21,417 bases of DNA from CAG-103 sp048217285 (GTDB lineage: Bacteria > Bacillota > Clostridia > Oscillospirales > Oscillospiraceae): positions 1-21,417 of the forward strand of contig DBFWVW010000040.1 of the NCBI GenBank assembly GCA_048217285.1, given 5' to 3'. The position numbers and the translations under genes are program-made. Shown here one piece after another: positions 13,796-21,417 of this stretch. Position 1 is the first letter of the stretch. Every line of letters begins with the position of its first letter. Below the pieces are notes generated by a model. That model made no database searches. It was not told the origin of the DNA and was given only the letters and a program-made list of their open reading frames with translations.

Positions 13796-14031
13796 TTACA
13801 AATTCACGATTTGTTTCCATATCGTCGATGTTCCCAATGCGCTGGTTTCACGCGCGGCCGCAGTTGTAAATATGACCAATCGCTTGACGAAAAAAACCGC
13901 TCTGACGAGCGGTTTTTTCGCGTTTTCGACAGCCCGGCCTCCGGGGCGCGGGCGACCCTTTTTGCTCCGGCTCAGGCCGCAGGGGCATTTGGCTTAGAGT
14001 CACACAAGCTGCTTCCGGCGCAGGAAAGCGC
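13796..14031. other. Intergenic region with no credible gene
   Basis: Apart from the strong terminator at 13890-13918, I see nothing coding here. The frames that cross it read straight through hairpins and have no family character. Part of 13920-14031 is GC-rich and could be the remains of a gene, but nothing identifies it. Confidence 0.5.
13890..13918 (-). terminator. Strong symmetric intrinsic terminator
   Basis: A perfect 12-bp stem (aaaaaaccgctc/gagcggtttttt) has the 4-nt loop tgac, with T runs on both strands. It would stop any read-through from the kinase operon towards nhaC, and also plus-strand transcription. Confidence 0.9.
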
Positions 14032-14061
14032 AAAGCCTTCTCCCAACGGAGAAGGCTTTTT
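14032..14061 (-). terminator. Terminator after the hemZ-kinase operon
   Basis: A perfect 12-bp stem (aaagccttctcc/ggagaaggcttt) has the loop caac, 28 nt after the kinase stop. The T run is longer on the plus strand (TTTTT) than on the minus strand (TTT). It serves the operon in position but may be the weaker of two tandem terminators, with 13890-13918 as back-up. Confidence 0.7.
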
Positions 14062-14088
14062 GTATTTGCAGGATTCAGCGCCATCCGC

Positions 14089-15027
14089 TCAGTAGCTGTA
14101 CACGCCGCCGCCGATAAACTCGCGCAACATACTCTCGGGCGCGAGCAGGGCGGGGTCGATCGTCTCGAAGCGCTCGAGCGCCGGCAGGATGCTGCGGATC
14201 TCCGCGTAGCGCTCCGCGCCCTCGGGCACGGCCGCAAGCAGGGGCGCGGCGTAGTTTTTCAGGATCGACACCTCGCACGGGAACGACGAGTCGAACATCA
14301 GGTTCGCGCGCTCCTTGAACGGGGAGATGAACCGCTTCTCGCCGCGGCGGACGTTGGCCCACATATCCAGCGTGGCGGCGGCGGGGGTGCCGCGGAAATT
14401 GCTGTCGCGCACGAGACGGCGCAGCAGGCGCATCCACGTGCCCTTGAACACCTCGCACCCGTCGTTGTCCACAACGATGGAGCGCGCGCTGATGTACAGC
14501 CGGAACGCGTCCGGGCAGTAGGCGGCGATGTCGTCATTGAGCGCGTGGATGCCCTCGCACACGGCGACCTCGTCCTTGCCGAGGCGCATGGGCCGGCCGA
14601 TGGGGCCGGACTGCACCCGCGTGACGAAATTATACCGCGGCAGATGGATCTCCTCGCCGCGGGCGAGGGCGTTGAGGTGCGCGCCGAGCAGGCCCATGTC
14701 CAGGCACGCGGGGGACTCGAAGTCGATGCCGCCCTCCGGCGTGCGCGGCGCGGTGCGCGGGTTCACGGTGCGGAAATAGTCGTCCATGGCGAGGCTCTGG
14801 CTGCCGACGCCCAGTTTGCGCAGGGCCTCGGCGATCTTCATGGCCGTGGTGGTCTTGCCGCTGCCGGACGGGCCGGACAGCAGCACGATCGGGCACGTGT
14901 GCACGTTGTCGGCGATGGCGCGGGCCGCGCGCTCGATCTTGGCTTCGTAGGCCGCGTCGCACGCGTCGACGAATTCCTTGGGGCCGGCCTGAATGCGGCG
15001 GTTGATCTCCTGAATTTGATAGCTCAT
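14089..15027 (-). CDS. Uridine-kinase-like nucleoside kinase
   Basis: This 312-residue P-loop kinase of the uridine kinase/phosphoribulokinase fold probably phosphorylates a nucleoside. The Walker A motif GPSGSGKT is at 52-59. MDDYFR, RYNFVTR, a VCEGIHALN Walker-B-like strand, SNFRGTPA and a final LREFIGGGVYSY all match the kinase half of the large clostridial nucleoside kinases. Those proteins normally carry an N-terminal TGS and threonyl-tRNA-synthetase-like region of about 200 residues, which is absent here. The ATG at 15027 overlaps the hemZ stop (ATGA), so the two are translationally coupled. In-frame sequence upstream lies within hemZ and is not part of the protein. The substrate is inferred from family only. 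Confidence 0.85.
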   Translation of the reverse strand: MSYQIQEINRRIQAGPKEFVDACDAAYEAKIERAARAIADNVHTCPIVLLSGPSGSGKTTTAMKIAEALRKLGVGSQSLAMDDYFRTVNPRTAPRTPEGGIDFESPACLDMGLLGAHLNALARGEEIHLPRYNFVTRVQSGPIGRPMRLGKDEVAVCEGIHALNDDIAAYCPDAFRLYISARSIVVDNDGCEVFKGTWMRLLRRLVRDSNFRGTPAAATLDMWANVRRGEKRFISPFKERANLMFDSSFPCEVSILKNYAAPLLAAVPEGAERYAEIRSILPALERFETIDPALLAPESMLREFIGGGVYSY

Positions 15028-16487
15028 TGGAAAAACGCCTCCAGTTCCGCCTTGGCCGCGCAGATGCGGTCGATATTGGCGATGTATTCCGTGGGATACT
15101 TGGGGTCGATGTGCCGCTCGAGCTTGCCGCCGGGGCGCACGAGCTTCGTCGAGGCACCGCCGCCCATGGCAAGGATGCTGCACAGCTCCTCCATGATGCA
15201 GATGTTGTAGAGATTCTCCTGCCCCGGCCGTGTCCAGCCGACGTTTTCAAATCCGCCGGACATGAACTTCTGCCGGTAGAGGTAATACGGCGCGTAGCCG
15301 GCCGCGTCCAGCGCGCTGCCCGCAAAGTCGAGCATCTCGCCGACGGCCGCCCCGTCGGGGATGGGCGCGTCCTGCTGCGAGAGGCTGGCCCCGCGCTTGC
15401 GCGACAGCGTGTGCACGGTTACATTTTCGGGTGCGAGCGCGAGCACCTGTTCGAGCGTGGCGCGAAAGCCGTCCGGTGTGTCGCCGGGCAGGCCGGCGAT
15501 CAGGTCCATGTTCACGGCGAAGCCGCCGGTCGCGCGCACGAGCTGCAGCGCGTCGTAAATGTCCTGCGCGGTATGGCGGCGGCCGATCGTTTCGAGCACG
15601 CGGTCATCAAGCGTCTGGGGATTGACGCTGATGCGGTCGACCCGGTGCGCGCGCAGCACGTGCAGCTTGTCGGCGGTGATCGTGTCCGGCCGGCCGGCCT
15701 CGACGGTGAACTCGCGCAGCGCGCTGAGATCAAACGCCGCGTCGAGCTGCGTGCACAGCGCGTCGAGCTGGCGCGCCGAGAGCGTGGTCGGCGTGCCGCC
15801 GCCGATGTAGAGCGACACGACGCGCAGACCGGCACGGCGCACGGCCTCGGCCGTCGCGGCGATCTCGCGCGCGAGCGCCTGCAGAAACTCCGGCACGAGC
15901 GCCATGCTCTTTTCCACCGACTGGCTCACAAAGCTGCAGTAGTCGCAGCGCGTCGGGCAAAACGGGATGCCCACATACAGGCACACGTCCTTTTCGCCGA
16001 GCGCGTCCATGGCGCGCAGCGTGGCGTGGGCAGTGCGCACGACGAGCGCAGCGCGCGCGGGCGCGACGTCATAGCGCCGCTCAAAGTAGCGCGTGGCCTG
16101 CGTGTCGTCCATGCCCTGCGCAAGCAGGGGGGTCATGAGCTTGCCGGGGCGCACGCCCGTGAGCATCCCCCACGGCCTGTGCGGCAGGCCGATGCCCATG
16201 GCCGCGCGGTAAAACGCGCGCTTGACAGCGCCCTGCAGCCGCCGGTCTTTTTCGGCTGGGTCTGCCAGCTTGCTGTTGGGCACGCTTGTGCGGCCGTTGG
16301 CCGTCTGGGCCTGATAGACGAGCACGCACGTTGCGGTCGTCACCCTTGCGCCGGACATGAGCCGCAGTTCCACGCGGTCGCCGGTCGGCCGTCCGTCCGG
16401 ATACACCGGGCGCTCGTCCGGAAACAGCGTCAGGAGCATCTGCTCGACCGCATAGCGGTAATCATGTCCGATCAGATAGAGATTCAT
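15024..16487 (-). CDS. hemZ: HemZ-type radical SAM coproporphyrinogen dehydrogenase-like protein
   Basis: This 487-residue radical SAM enzyme is of the HemZ family, related to HemN, which decarboxylates coproporphyrinogen III without oxygen. The cluster motif GIPFCPTRCDYCSF gives CxxxCxxC with C177, C181 and C184. LYIGGGTPTTL and FTVEAGRPDTIT follow, as in HemZ. The N-terminal 165 residues are the HemZ-specific extension. The C-terminal part ends with YPTEYIANIDRICAAK. The ATG at 16487 has AAAGGAG about 12 nt upstream, slightly long. The gene lies 31 nt after the CmpB-like gene and overlaps the kinase gene by 4 nt. No other heme gene is in the window, so the true substrate in this organism is uncertain. 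Confidence 0.9.
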   Translation of the reverse strand: MNLYLIGHDYRYAVEQMLLTLFPDERPVYPDGRPTGDRVELRLMSGARVTTATCVLVYQAQTANGRTSVPNSKLADPAEKDRRLQGAVKRAFYRAAMGIGLPHRPWGMLTGVRPGKLMTPLLAQGMDDTQATRYFERRYDVAPARAALVVRTAHATLRAMDALGEKDVCLYVGIPFCPTRCDYCSFVSQSVEKSMALVPEFLQALAREIAATAEAVRRAGLRVVSLYIGGGTPTTLSARQLDALCTQLDAAFDLSALREFTVEAGRPDTITADKLHVLRAHRVDRISVNPQTLDDRVLETIGRRHTAQDIYDALQLVRATGGFAVNMDLIAGLPGDTPDGFRATLEQVLALAPENVTVHTLSRKRGASLSQQDAPIPDGAAVGEMLDFAGSALDAAGYAPYYLYRQKFMSGGFENVGWTRPGQENLYNICIMEELCSILAMGGGASTKLVRPGGKLERHIDPKYPTEYIANIDRICAAKAELEAFFQ

Positions 16488-16518
16488 GATGTTCTTTTTC
16501 TCCTTTTCCCGTGTCAGG

Positions 16519-17454
16519 TCAGGAGCGGTCCTTGGCCTTGTTTTTCAGTTCTCTGGCCTTTGCCTTCACGGCCTTGGCCAGCTCCTTGCGGCGCTGGGCG
16601 TGCTCATGCACACGCGTGAAGGCCAGGCCGTTGGTCTTGCCCTCGCGCAGCGCCGGGAACGCCTGCGCGATACGCTCGTGCACGATGTTGCGCTGGCTGA
16701 GCAGCTCCTCGCGGCGCTGCAGCAGTTCGCTGCGGCGGGCCAGCAGCTCGCTGCGGCGCATGATGGAACTTTCGGCGCGCTTGTCGGCGATCTCGGCGCC
16801 CTTTTCCTTCACGCCGGAGTAAACCTCCATGCCGCGGTCTTTCGCGTCAGAGGCGCGAATATAGATCTCCTCGCCGATCTCGTCGGAGATGGCCGTGAGC
16901 GAATCCTCGATGGCCTGCAGGGCACGCAGCTTCTTCGGCAGCTTGCGGATCTCCATGGCGGTGATGATGTTGTCCGCGATCCACAGGGCGCTGAATGTGC
17001 CGAGCAGGGCCCAGCCGAGCTTCTTCGGGATGAGGTCAACGGCCTTGGCCACGAGCGGCTGGAACACATCGACCACGAACACGCACGCAAGCCCCCACAG
17101 CACCGAGAACTCCAGGCACACGTAGCCCTTGATGTTCAGCGGGCGCTTGGAGTAGTCCCACCACTTGTCGTGGAACACTTTCTCGAGCACCCAGCCGGTG
17201 AGGTATTCGATGGCGCTCGTGAACAGCACGCTGCCGCCGAACAGCAGCCAGAAGCTGCTCTTGAGCGGCCCGAGCACGAGCAGCACGCTCATCACGCCGA
17301 AGCCGTAGATGGAGCAGATGGGGCCGTTGACGAAGCCGCGGTTGACGAATTTGCCGTGCGCGATGGCGGCGAAGGCCACCTCGGAGCACCAGCCGAGAAA
17401 ACCGTAAATGTAGAAGTACCAGAGGATCTGGAACCAGGAATAGGGCACAAGCAC
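16519..17454 (-). CDS. CmpB-like integral membrane protein (putative ABC transporter permease family)
   Basis: This 311-residue protein resembles Pfam family ABC_trans_CmpB, found mainly in Firmicutes and of unproven function. The N-terminal half has about five hydrophobic segments. It holds the family segments FLGWCSEV (19-26), KFVNRGFVNGPICSIYGFG (35-53), EYLTGWVLEKVFHDKWWDYS (83-102) and NIKGYVCLEFSVLWG (107-121). Residues about 170-311 form a long, charged, probably coiled-coil cytoplasmic tail. No ATPase partner is nearby, so a transport role is doubtful. The GTG at 17454 has GGGGAG 8 nt upstream. It is the first gene of the operon that continues with hemZ and the kinase. Confidence 0.8.
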   Translation of the reverse strand: MLVPYSWFQILWYFYIYGFLGWCSEVAFAAIAHGKFVNRGFVNGPICSIYGFGVMSVLLVLGPLKSSFWLLFGGSVLFTSAIEYLTGWVLEKVFHDKWWDYSKRPLNIKGYVCLEFSVLWGLACVFVVDVFQPLVAKAVDLIPKKLGWALLGTFSALWIADNIITAMEIRKLPKKLRALQAIEDSLTAISDEIGEEIYIRASDAKDRGMEVYSGVKEKGAEIADKRAESSIMRRSELLARRSELLQRREELLSQRNIVHERIAQAFPALREGKTNGLAFTRVHEHAQRRKELAKAVKAKARELKNKAKDRS

Positions 17455-17523
17455 GAAAAAAACTCCCCTCAGATCTGGGCGTCTGCGGTGATACTAACCC
17501 AGTATAATCATAATCGTTCGATC

Positions 17524-17552
17524 ATTATAACATGGCCGTGCCGGCATTTCCA
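17524..17552 (-). promoter_or_regulatory. Probable promoter of the CmpB-like/hemZ/kinase operon
   Basis: On the minus strand a perfect -10 box TATAAT (17529-17524) has a weak -35 box TGGAAA (17552-17547, 4/6) with a 17-nt spacer. An alternative -10 box TATACT lies about 25 nt further downstream but has no good -35. The leader is about 65 nt. Confidence 0.5.
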
Positions 17553-17612
17553 GTCCTTCCGGCGCGGATGGGGACAAAAGCGGCAAAATGGACAAAAAGC
17601 ATCGTCGGTCTC

Positions 17613-17683
17613 GCGCACCCCAAGCCTTCTCCTCAACGATGTGCACCGCACCCCTCGAGCCTTCTCCTTGAGGGGAAGGCTAT
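17613..17683. repeat. Dispersed inverted-repeat element, copy B
   Basis: The plus strand has aagccttctcctc, then tgtgcaccgcacc, then a hairpin of agccttctcc (17658-17667) with ggggaaggct (17672-17681). The same blocks in the same order appear on the opposite strand at 640-735. The element lies in the intergenic space between pyc and the CmpB-like operon. It contains no gene and has no flanking target duplication that I could recognise. Confidence 0.6.
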
Positions 17684-17790
17684 TTTGACGCCTGCGTACA
17701 GGCAATTTCGCTGTGCCCATGCTCGACCGGCGGCGCGGCAGGAGACGCACATTTCCTCCAGCGCTGCGTTTTCCTCATCTCTCGCACGCA

Positions 17791-17824
17791 CAAAAAAGCG
17801 GAGCGCACGACAGTGCGCCCCGCT
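17791..17824 (-). terminator. pyc intrinsic terminator
   Basis: A 12-bp stem (agcggggcgcac with gtgcgctccgct on the minus strand, one mismatch) has a 4-nt loop and is followed by TTTTTT. It starts 14 nt after the pyc stop codon. Confidence 0.92.
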
Positions 17825-17838
17825 GAAAAACCGGGAAT

Positions 17839-20800
17839 TTACTTGATCGTCAGCAGCAGCTCGCCGGCCTTGACCGACTGGCTGGGCTTGACAAAGACTT
17901 CGTCGATCGTGCCGTCCATGCGGGCGACGACGCTCGTCTCCATCTTCATGGCCTCGATCACGGCGAGCACGTCGTTGACCTTGACCTGATCGCCGGGCTT
18001 GACGTTGACCTTGGACACCATGCCCGGGATGGACGCGCCGGCCTGGCTCTTGTCGTTCGGGTCGGCCATGACGACGGTCTTGGCCGTGTCGGTCGCGGTC
18101 GGGTCGGGCACGGCGACCTCGCGGCGCATACCGTTGAGTTCGAACTGCACGTTGCGCGTGCCGTCGTCGTTGCGGTCGCCGAGGCCGATGTACTTGATCA
18201 TGAGGGTCTTGCCGTCCTCGATGTTGATCTTGTTGACCTCGCCGACGGCCATGCCGTTGAAGAACACGTGGCTGCCCATACGCATGATGTAGCCATACTC
18301 CTTGCGGTGGCTGATGAACTCCTCATAGACCTTCGGGTACATGGCGTAGGAGATGAGGGAGCGCGGCTCCTCGTAGTTCGGGTAGAATTTGACGATCTCG
18401 CGGCGCAGCTGATCCCAGTCGACGGGCGGCAGCAGGTCGCCGGGGCGGCCGGTGATGGGCTTCTCGCCCTTGAGCACGACGCGCTGCAGATCCTTCGGGA
18501 AGCCGCAGGGCGGCTGGCCCATCATGCCCTTGAAGTAGCTCACGACGCTGTCGGGGAAGGCAAGGTGCTCGCCCTTTTCGACGATGTTCTCGGGCGTGAG
18601 GTCGTTTTGCACCATGAAGATCGCGAGGTCGCCGACCATCTTGGACGACGGCGTGACCTTGATGATGTCGCCGAGCATGAGGTTGACGGTGCGGTACATC
18701 TCCTTGACCTCCGCGAAGCGGTGGCCGAGGCCGAGGGACTCGACCTGCGGCTGCAGGTTCGTGTACTGGCCGCCGGGGATCTCGTAGCGGTAGATGTCGG
18801 TGACGGGGACCTTGAGACCCTTGTCGAAGTTCTCGTAGCGCAGGCGCACGTCGGCCCAGTAATCGGCCAGCTCCTGCAGGCGCTGCGGGTCAAAGCCGGT
18901 GTCGCGCTCCTGACCGCGCAGGGACTCGACGACGGCGTTCATCGACGGCTGGCTCGTGAGGTTCGCGAGCGGGCCGATGGCGGTATCGACCACGTCCACG
19001 CCGGCCTCGGCCGCCATGAGATAGGTCGCGATCTGGTTGTCGGTGGTGTTGTGCGTGTGCAGGTGGATGGGGATGCCGATCTCCTGCTTGAGGGTGCTCA
19101 CGAGCTTCTTGGCGGCGTAGGGCTTGAGCAGGCCGGACATGTCCTTGATGGCCAGCATGTGGGCGCCGCGGCGCTCGAGCTCCTTGGCGAAGTTGACGTA
19201 GTACTCGAGCGTGTAGCGGTCGCGCGCCGGGTCGAGGATGTCGCCGGTGTAGCACACGGTGCCCTCGAGGAACTTGCCCTGGCGCAGGACCTCGTCCATG
19301 GCGGTCTCCATGTTCGGCATCCAGTTGAGCGAGTCGAACACGCGGAACACGTCGATGCCCTCGCGGGCGGACTCGGCGATGAAGGCGCGCACGAGGTTGT
19401 CCGGATAGCTCGCGTAGCCGACGAGGTTCGAGCCGCGCAGCAGCATCTGGAACGGGATGTTCGGAATCTTCTCGCGCAGCATCTCCAGGCGCTCCCACGG
19501 GGACTCGTGCAGGAAGCGGTAGGCGGTGTCGAACGTCGCGCCGCCCCACATCTCGAGCGAGAAGCAGTCGGCGAGGATGTCGGCCGTGCCGTCGGCGCCC
19601 TTGAGCATGTCGCGGGTGCGCAGGCGGGTGCTCAGCAGGGACTGGTGCGCGTCGCGCATCGTCGTGTCGGTGATGAGCAGCTTCTTCTGGCCGAGGACCC
19701 AGTCCTTGACGGCCTCGGGGCCGTCGGTGTCGAGCAGGAGCTTGAGCCCGTCCTGCTTCGAGATCTCGCGCTGCGCCTTCGGGAAGCGCGGCGTGTCGTA
19801 CTGGTGGCGCTCGGCGTCGGGATTGTTGACCTGGATGTTGGCGATGTATTTGAGCACGCGGGTCGCGCGGTCGCGCGATTCGGTGAACTCGAACAGCTCC
19901 GGCGTCTCGTCGATGAACTTCGTGTGGCACTTGCCGGCGATGAACGTCGGGTGCGTGAGGATGTTCGTCACGAACGGGATGTTCGTCTTCACGCCGCGCA
20001 CGTGCTCTTCATTGATGGCGCGGATGGCCTTGCGGCAGACGGCGGGGAAGGTGCAGTCCCAGCTCGTGACCTTGACGAGCAGGGAGTCGTAGTACGGGGA
20101 GATGACCGAGCCCGTGCCGACGTTGCCGCCGTCGAGACGCACGCCGAAGCCGCCGCCGGAGCGGTAGGCCTCGATCTTGCCGTTGTCGGGCGCGAAATTG
20201 TTGGCCGGGTCCTCGGTGGTCACGCGGCACTGGATGGCATAGCCGTTGACCTTGAGGTCGTCCTGGTTGCCGAGACCAATCTCCGGGTGGCTGATCGGCT
20301 GCCCCTCGGCGATGAGGATCTGCGCGCGCACAAGGTCGATGTTCGTGACCATTTCGGTGACGGTGTGCTCGACCTGGATGCGGGGGTTCATCTCGATGAA
20401 GTAGTGGTTGCCGTCGCGGTCGACGAGGAACTCCACCGTGCCGGCGTTGACATAGCCGACGGCCTCGGCGATCTTCACGGCGTCGGCGTGCAGCTGCTCG
20501 CGGATGCTCTCGGGCACGCTCCACGCGGGCGCGAACTCGACGACCTTCTGGTAGCGGCGCTGCAGCGAGCAGTCGCGCTCTCCGAGGTGGCGCACGTTGC
20601 CGTACTGGTCGGCCAGGATCTGCACCTCGATGTGCTTGGGCTGCACGAGGTACTTCTCGATGAAGATGTCGTCATTGCCGAAGGCCTTGCGTGCCTCGCT
20701 CTTGACGAGCTCGAACGCGGGGATGACGTCCTCGGGCATCTCGCACAGGCGCATACCGCGGCCGCCGCCGCCGGCCGCCGCCTTGAGGATGACGGGGAAG

Positions 20801-21270
20801 CCGAAGCTGATGGCCTTCTCGAGCGCTTCCTGCCCGTCGCGCAGGGGCTCGGAGCAGCCGGGGATGACCGGCACGCCGCACTCCATGGCGATCTGCTTGG
20901 CCGAGAGCTTGTCGCCCATCTTGCCGAGCACGTCGCTCGGGGGGCCGATGAACGTGATGCCGGCCGCTTCGCAGGCGCGGGCGAAGTCCGCGTTTTCGGA
21001 CAGGAAGCCGTAGCCCGGGTGGATGGCATCGACGCCGCGGCGCTTGGCCAGGTCAATGATCTCGGGAATGTCGAGATACGCGCCCAGAGGGCTCTTGTTC
21101 TCGCCGACGAGGTAGGCCTCATCGGCACGGGTGCGGAACATACTCAGTTCGTCTTCCTTGGAGTACATGGCCACGGTGTGGATGCCGAGGTCGTAGCACG
21201 CGCGGAAAATACGCACCGCGATCTCGCCGCGGTTGGCGGCAAGGACCTTGTTGAAAACTTTTTCTGACAC
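17839..21270 (-). CDS. pyc: Pyruvate carboxylase (single chain, biotin-dependent)
   Basis: This 1143-residue cytoplasmic enzyme carboxylates pyruvate to oxaloacetate at the cost of ATP. Domain order: biotin carboxylase, about 1-450 (HPGYGFLSENADFA at 84-97, glycine-rich KAAAGGGGRGMR at 163-174, ERDCSLQRR at 231-239, EMNPRIQVEH at 293-302); carboxyltransferase, about 530-820 (TDTTMRDAHQS with metal ligand D540, probable carbamyl-lysine K709 in AIKDMSG, histidines H738 and H740); then the PYC/OADA region and a C-terminal biotinyl domain with EAMKMET, biotin on K1109. The length is normal. HTHN at 738-741 departs from the usual HTHD. The GTG at 21270 has AGGAG 8 nt upstream; a longer ATG start at 21330 lacks one. 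It is monocistronic within the window. Confidence 0.97.
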   Translation of the reverse strand: MSEKVFNKVLAANRGEIAVRIFRACYDLGIHTVAMYSKEDELSMFRTRADEAYLVGENKSPLGAYLDIPEIIDLAKRRGVDAIHPGYGFLSENADFARACEAAGITFIGPPSDVLGKMGDKLSAKQIAMECGVPVIPGCSEPLRDGQEALEKAISFGFPVILKAAAGGGGRGMRLCEMPEDVIPAFELVKSEARKAFGNDDIFIEKYLVQPKHIEVQILADQYGNVRHLGERDCSLQRRYQKVVEFAPAWSVPESIREQLHADAVKIAEAVGYVNAGTVEFLVDRDGNHYFIEMNPRIQVEHTVTEMVTNIDLVRAQILIAEGQPISHPEIGLGNQDDLKVNGYAIQCRVTTEDPANNFAPDNGKIEAYRSGGGFGVRLDGGNVGTGSVISPYYDSLLVKVTSWDCTFPAVCRKAIRAINEEHVRGVKTNIPFVTNILTHPTFIAGKCHTKFIDETPELFEFTESRDRATRVLKYIANIQVNNPDAERHQYDTPRFPKAQREISKQDGLKLLLDTDGPEAVKDWVLGQKKLLITDTTMRDAHQSLLSTRLRTRDMLKGADGTADILADCFSLEMWGGATFDTAYRFLHESPWERLEMLREKIPNIPFQMLLRGSNLVGYASYPDNLVRAFIAESAREGIDVFRVFDSLNWMPNMETAMDEVLRQGKFLEGTVCYTGDILDPARDRYTLEYYVNFAKELERRGAHMLAIKDMSGLLKPYAAKKLVSTLKQEIGIPIHLHTHNTTDNQIATYLMAAEAGVDVVDTAIGPLANLTSQPSMNAVVESLRGQERDTGFDPQRLQELADYWADVRLRYENFDKGLKVPVTDIYRYEIPGGQYTNLQPQVESLGLGHRFAEVKEMYRTVNLMLGDIIKVTPSSKMVGDLAIFMVQNDLTPENIVEKGEHLAFPDSVVSYFKGMMGQPPCGFPKDLQRVVLKGEKPITGRPGDLLPPVDWDQLRREIVKFYPNYEEPRSLISYAMYPKVYEEFISHRKEYGYIMRMGSHVFFNGMAVGEVNKINIEDGKTLMIKYIGLGDRNDDGTRNVQFELNGMRREVAVPDPTATDTAKTVVMADPNDKSQAGASIPGMVSKVNVKPGDQVKVNDVLAVIEAMKMETSVVARMDGTIDEVFVKPSQSVKAGELLLTIK

Positions 21271-21417
21271 GGTCGTGTCTCCTGTTACTATATATTTGCC
21301 CCTTGGTTTATGGCAGCCAGCCATAGGCATGGGACATCTCGTTGCCTAAACTGTTAGAATAGTGGGGTAATGGTCTGACCTAAGCCTCCAAGGGCTAATA
21401 CGTCCGCCAGAAAGTCA
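21271..21417 (-). promoter_or_regulatory. Upstream region of pyc
   Basis: No gene is seen here. The region holds the AGGAG ribosome site of pyc (21279-21283) and a small 6-bp hairpin (tatggc/gccata, 21309-21325). I found no promoter with both boxes and proper spacing, so the promoter may lie within or beyond the window edge. Confidence 0.35.

Noticed and set aside
13848..14237. Minus-strand frame of 129 codons crossing two terminators
   Set aside because: It reads through both hairpins and overlaps the kinase gene in another frame, and no homology is apparent.
18268..21267. Plus-strand frame of 999 codons
   Set aside because: It is an antisense shadow of pyc, rich in Leu, Val, Asp and His without motifs. 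The minus-strand pyc frame has all expected domains.
1..21417. CRISPR arrays, tRNA genes, insertion sequences, prophage genes
   Set aside because: No regularly spaced repeats, cloverleaf sequences, transposases or integrases were recognised on either strand.

Overview
The window looks like a chromosomal segment from a GC-rich, spore-forming anaerobe of the Clostridia, most likely an Oscillospiraceae-type gut bacterium. The reasons are a spoIIR sporulation gene, a HemZ-type radical SAM protein, a single-chain pyruvate carboxylase, a CmpB-like membrane protein, strong Shine-Dalgarno sites with frequent GTG and TTG starts, and GC-rich coding sequence. The taxonomic placement is inference. I saw no tRNA, rRNA, CRISPR array, transposase or phage gene.

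Layout, left to right. (1) 1-633: two tandem terminators from an unseen left-hand gene, then a promoter, rpmB (ribosomal protein L28) and its terminator. (2) 634-921: a dispersed inverted repeat and the terminator of the atp operon. (3) 922-7858, minus strand: a complete F1Fo ATP synthase operon in the order atpI-like, atpB, atpE, atpF, b-delta-alpha fusion, atpG, atpD, atpC. (4) 7859-8160: divergent promoters. (5) 8161-11310, plus strand: apgM and ispE (translationally coupled), terminator, spoIIR, a small unknown gene, terminator. (6) 11319-13795, minus strand: a promoter, a roughly 275-nt leader with a 37-codon reading frame and an intrinsic terminator, then an NhaC-type antiporter and a C39-like cysteine peptidase. 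(7) 13796-17552: terminators, then a minus-strand operon of CmpB-like membrane protein, hemZ and a uridine-kinase-like nucleoside kinase. (8) 17553-17838: a second copy of the dispersed repeat and the pyc terminator. (9) 17839-21270, minus strand: pyruvate carboxylase. The last 147 bases are its upstream region.

The most unusual object is the 748-residue ATP synthase protein at 3689-5935. It joins a membrane-anchored b-type subunit, only the C-terminal domain of subunit delta, and a complete alpha subunit in one uninterrupted frame. A separate conventional b subunit is also present, but no separate delta or alpha. Alpha is present three times per F1 while b2-delta is normally present once, so the fusion raises a real stoichiometry question: three peripheral stalks, processing, or another source of free alpha. 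The c subunit carries the glutamine and Glu-Ser pattern of Na+-binding rings. With an NhaC antiporter nearby, sodium-based bioenergetics is plausible but unproven.

A second point of interest is the nhaC leader, which has the layout of a transcription attenuator. Housekeeping roles elsewhere in the window are glycolysis (apgM), isoprenoid synthesis by the MEP pathway (ispE), anaplerosis (pyc), nucleoside salvage and forespore-to-mother-cell signalling (spoIIR).
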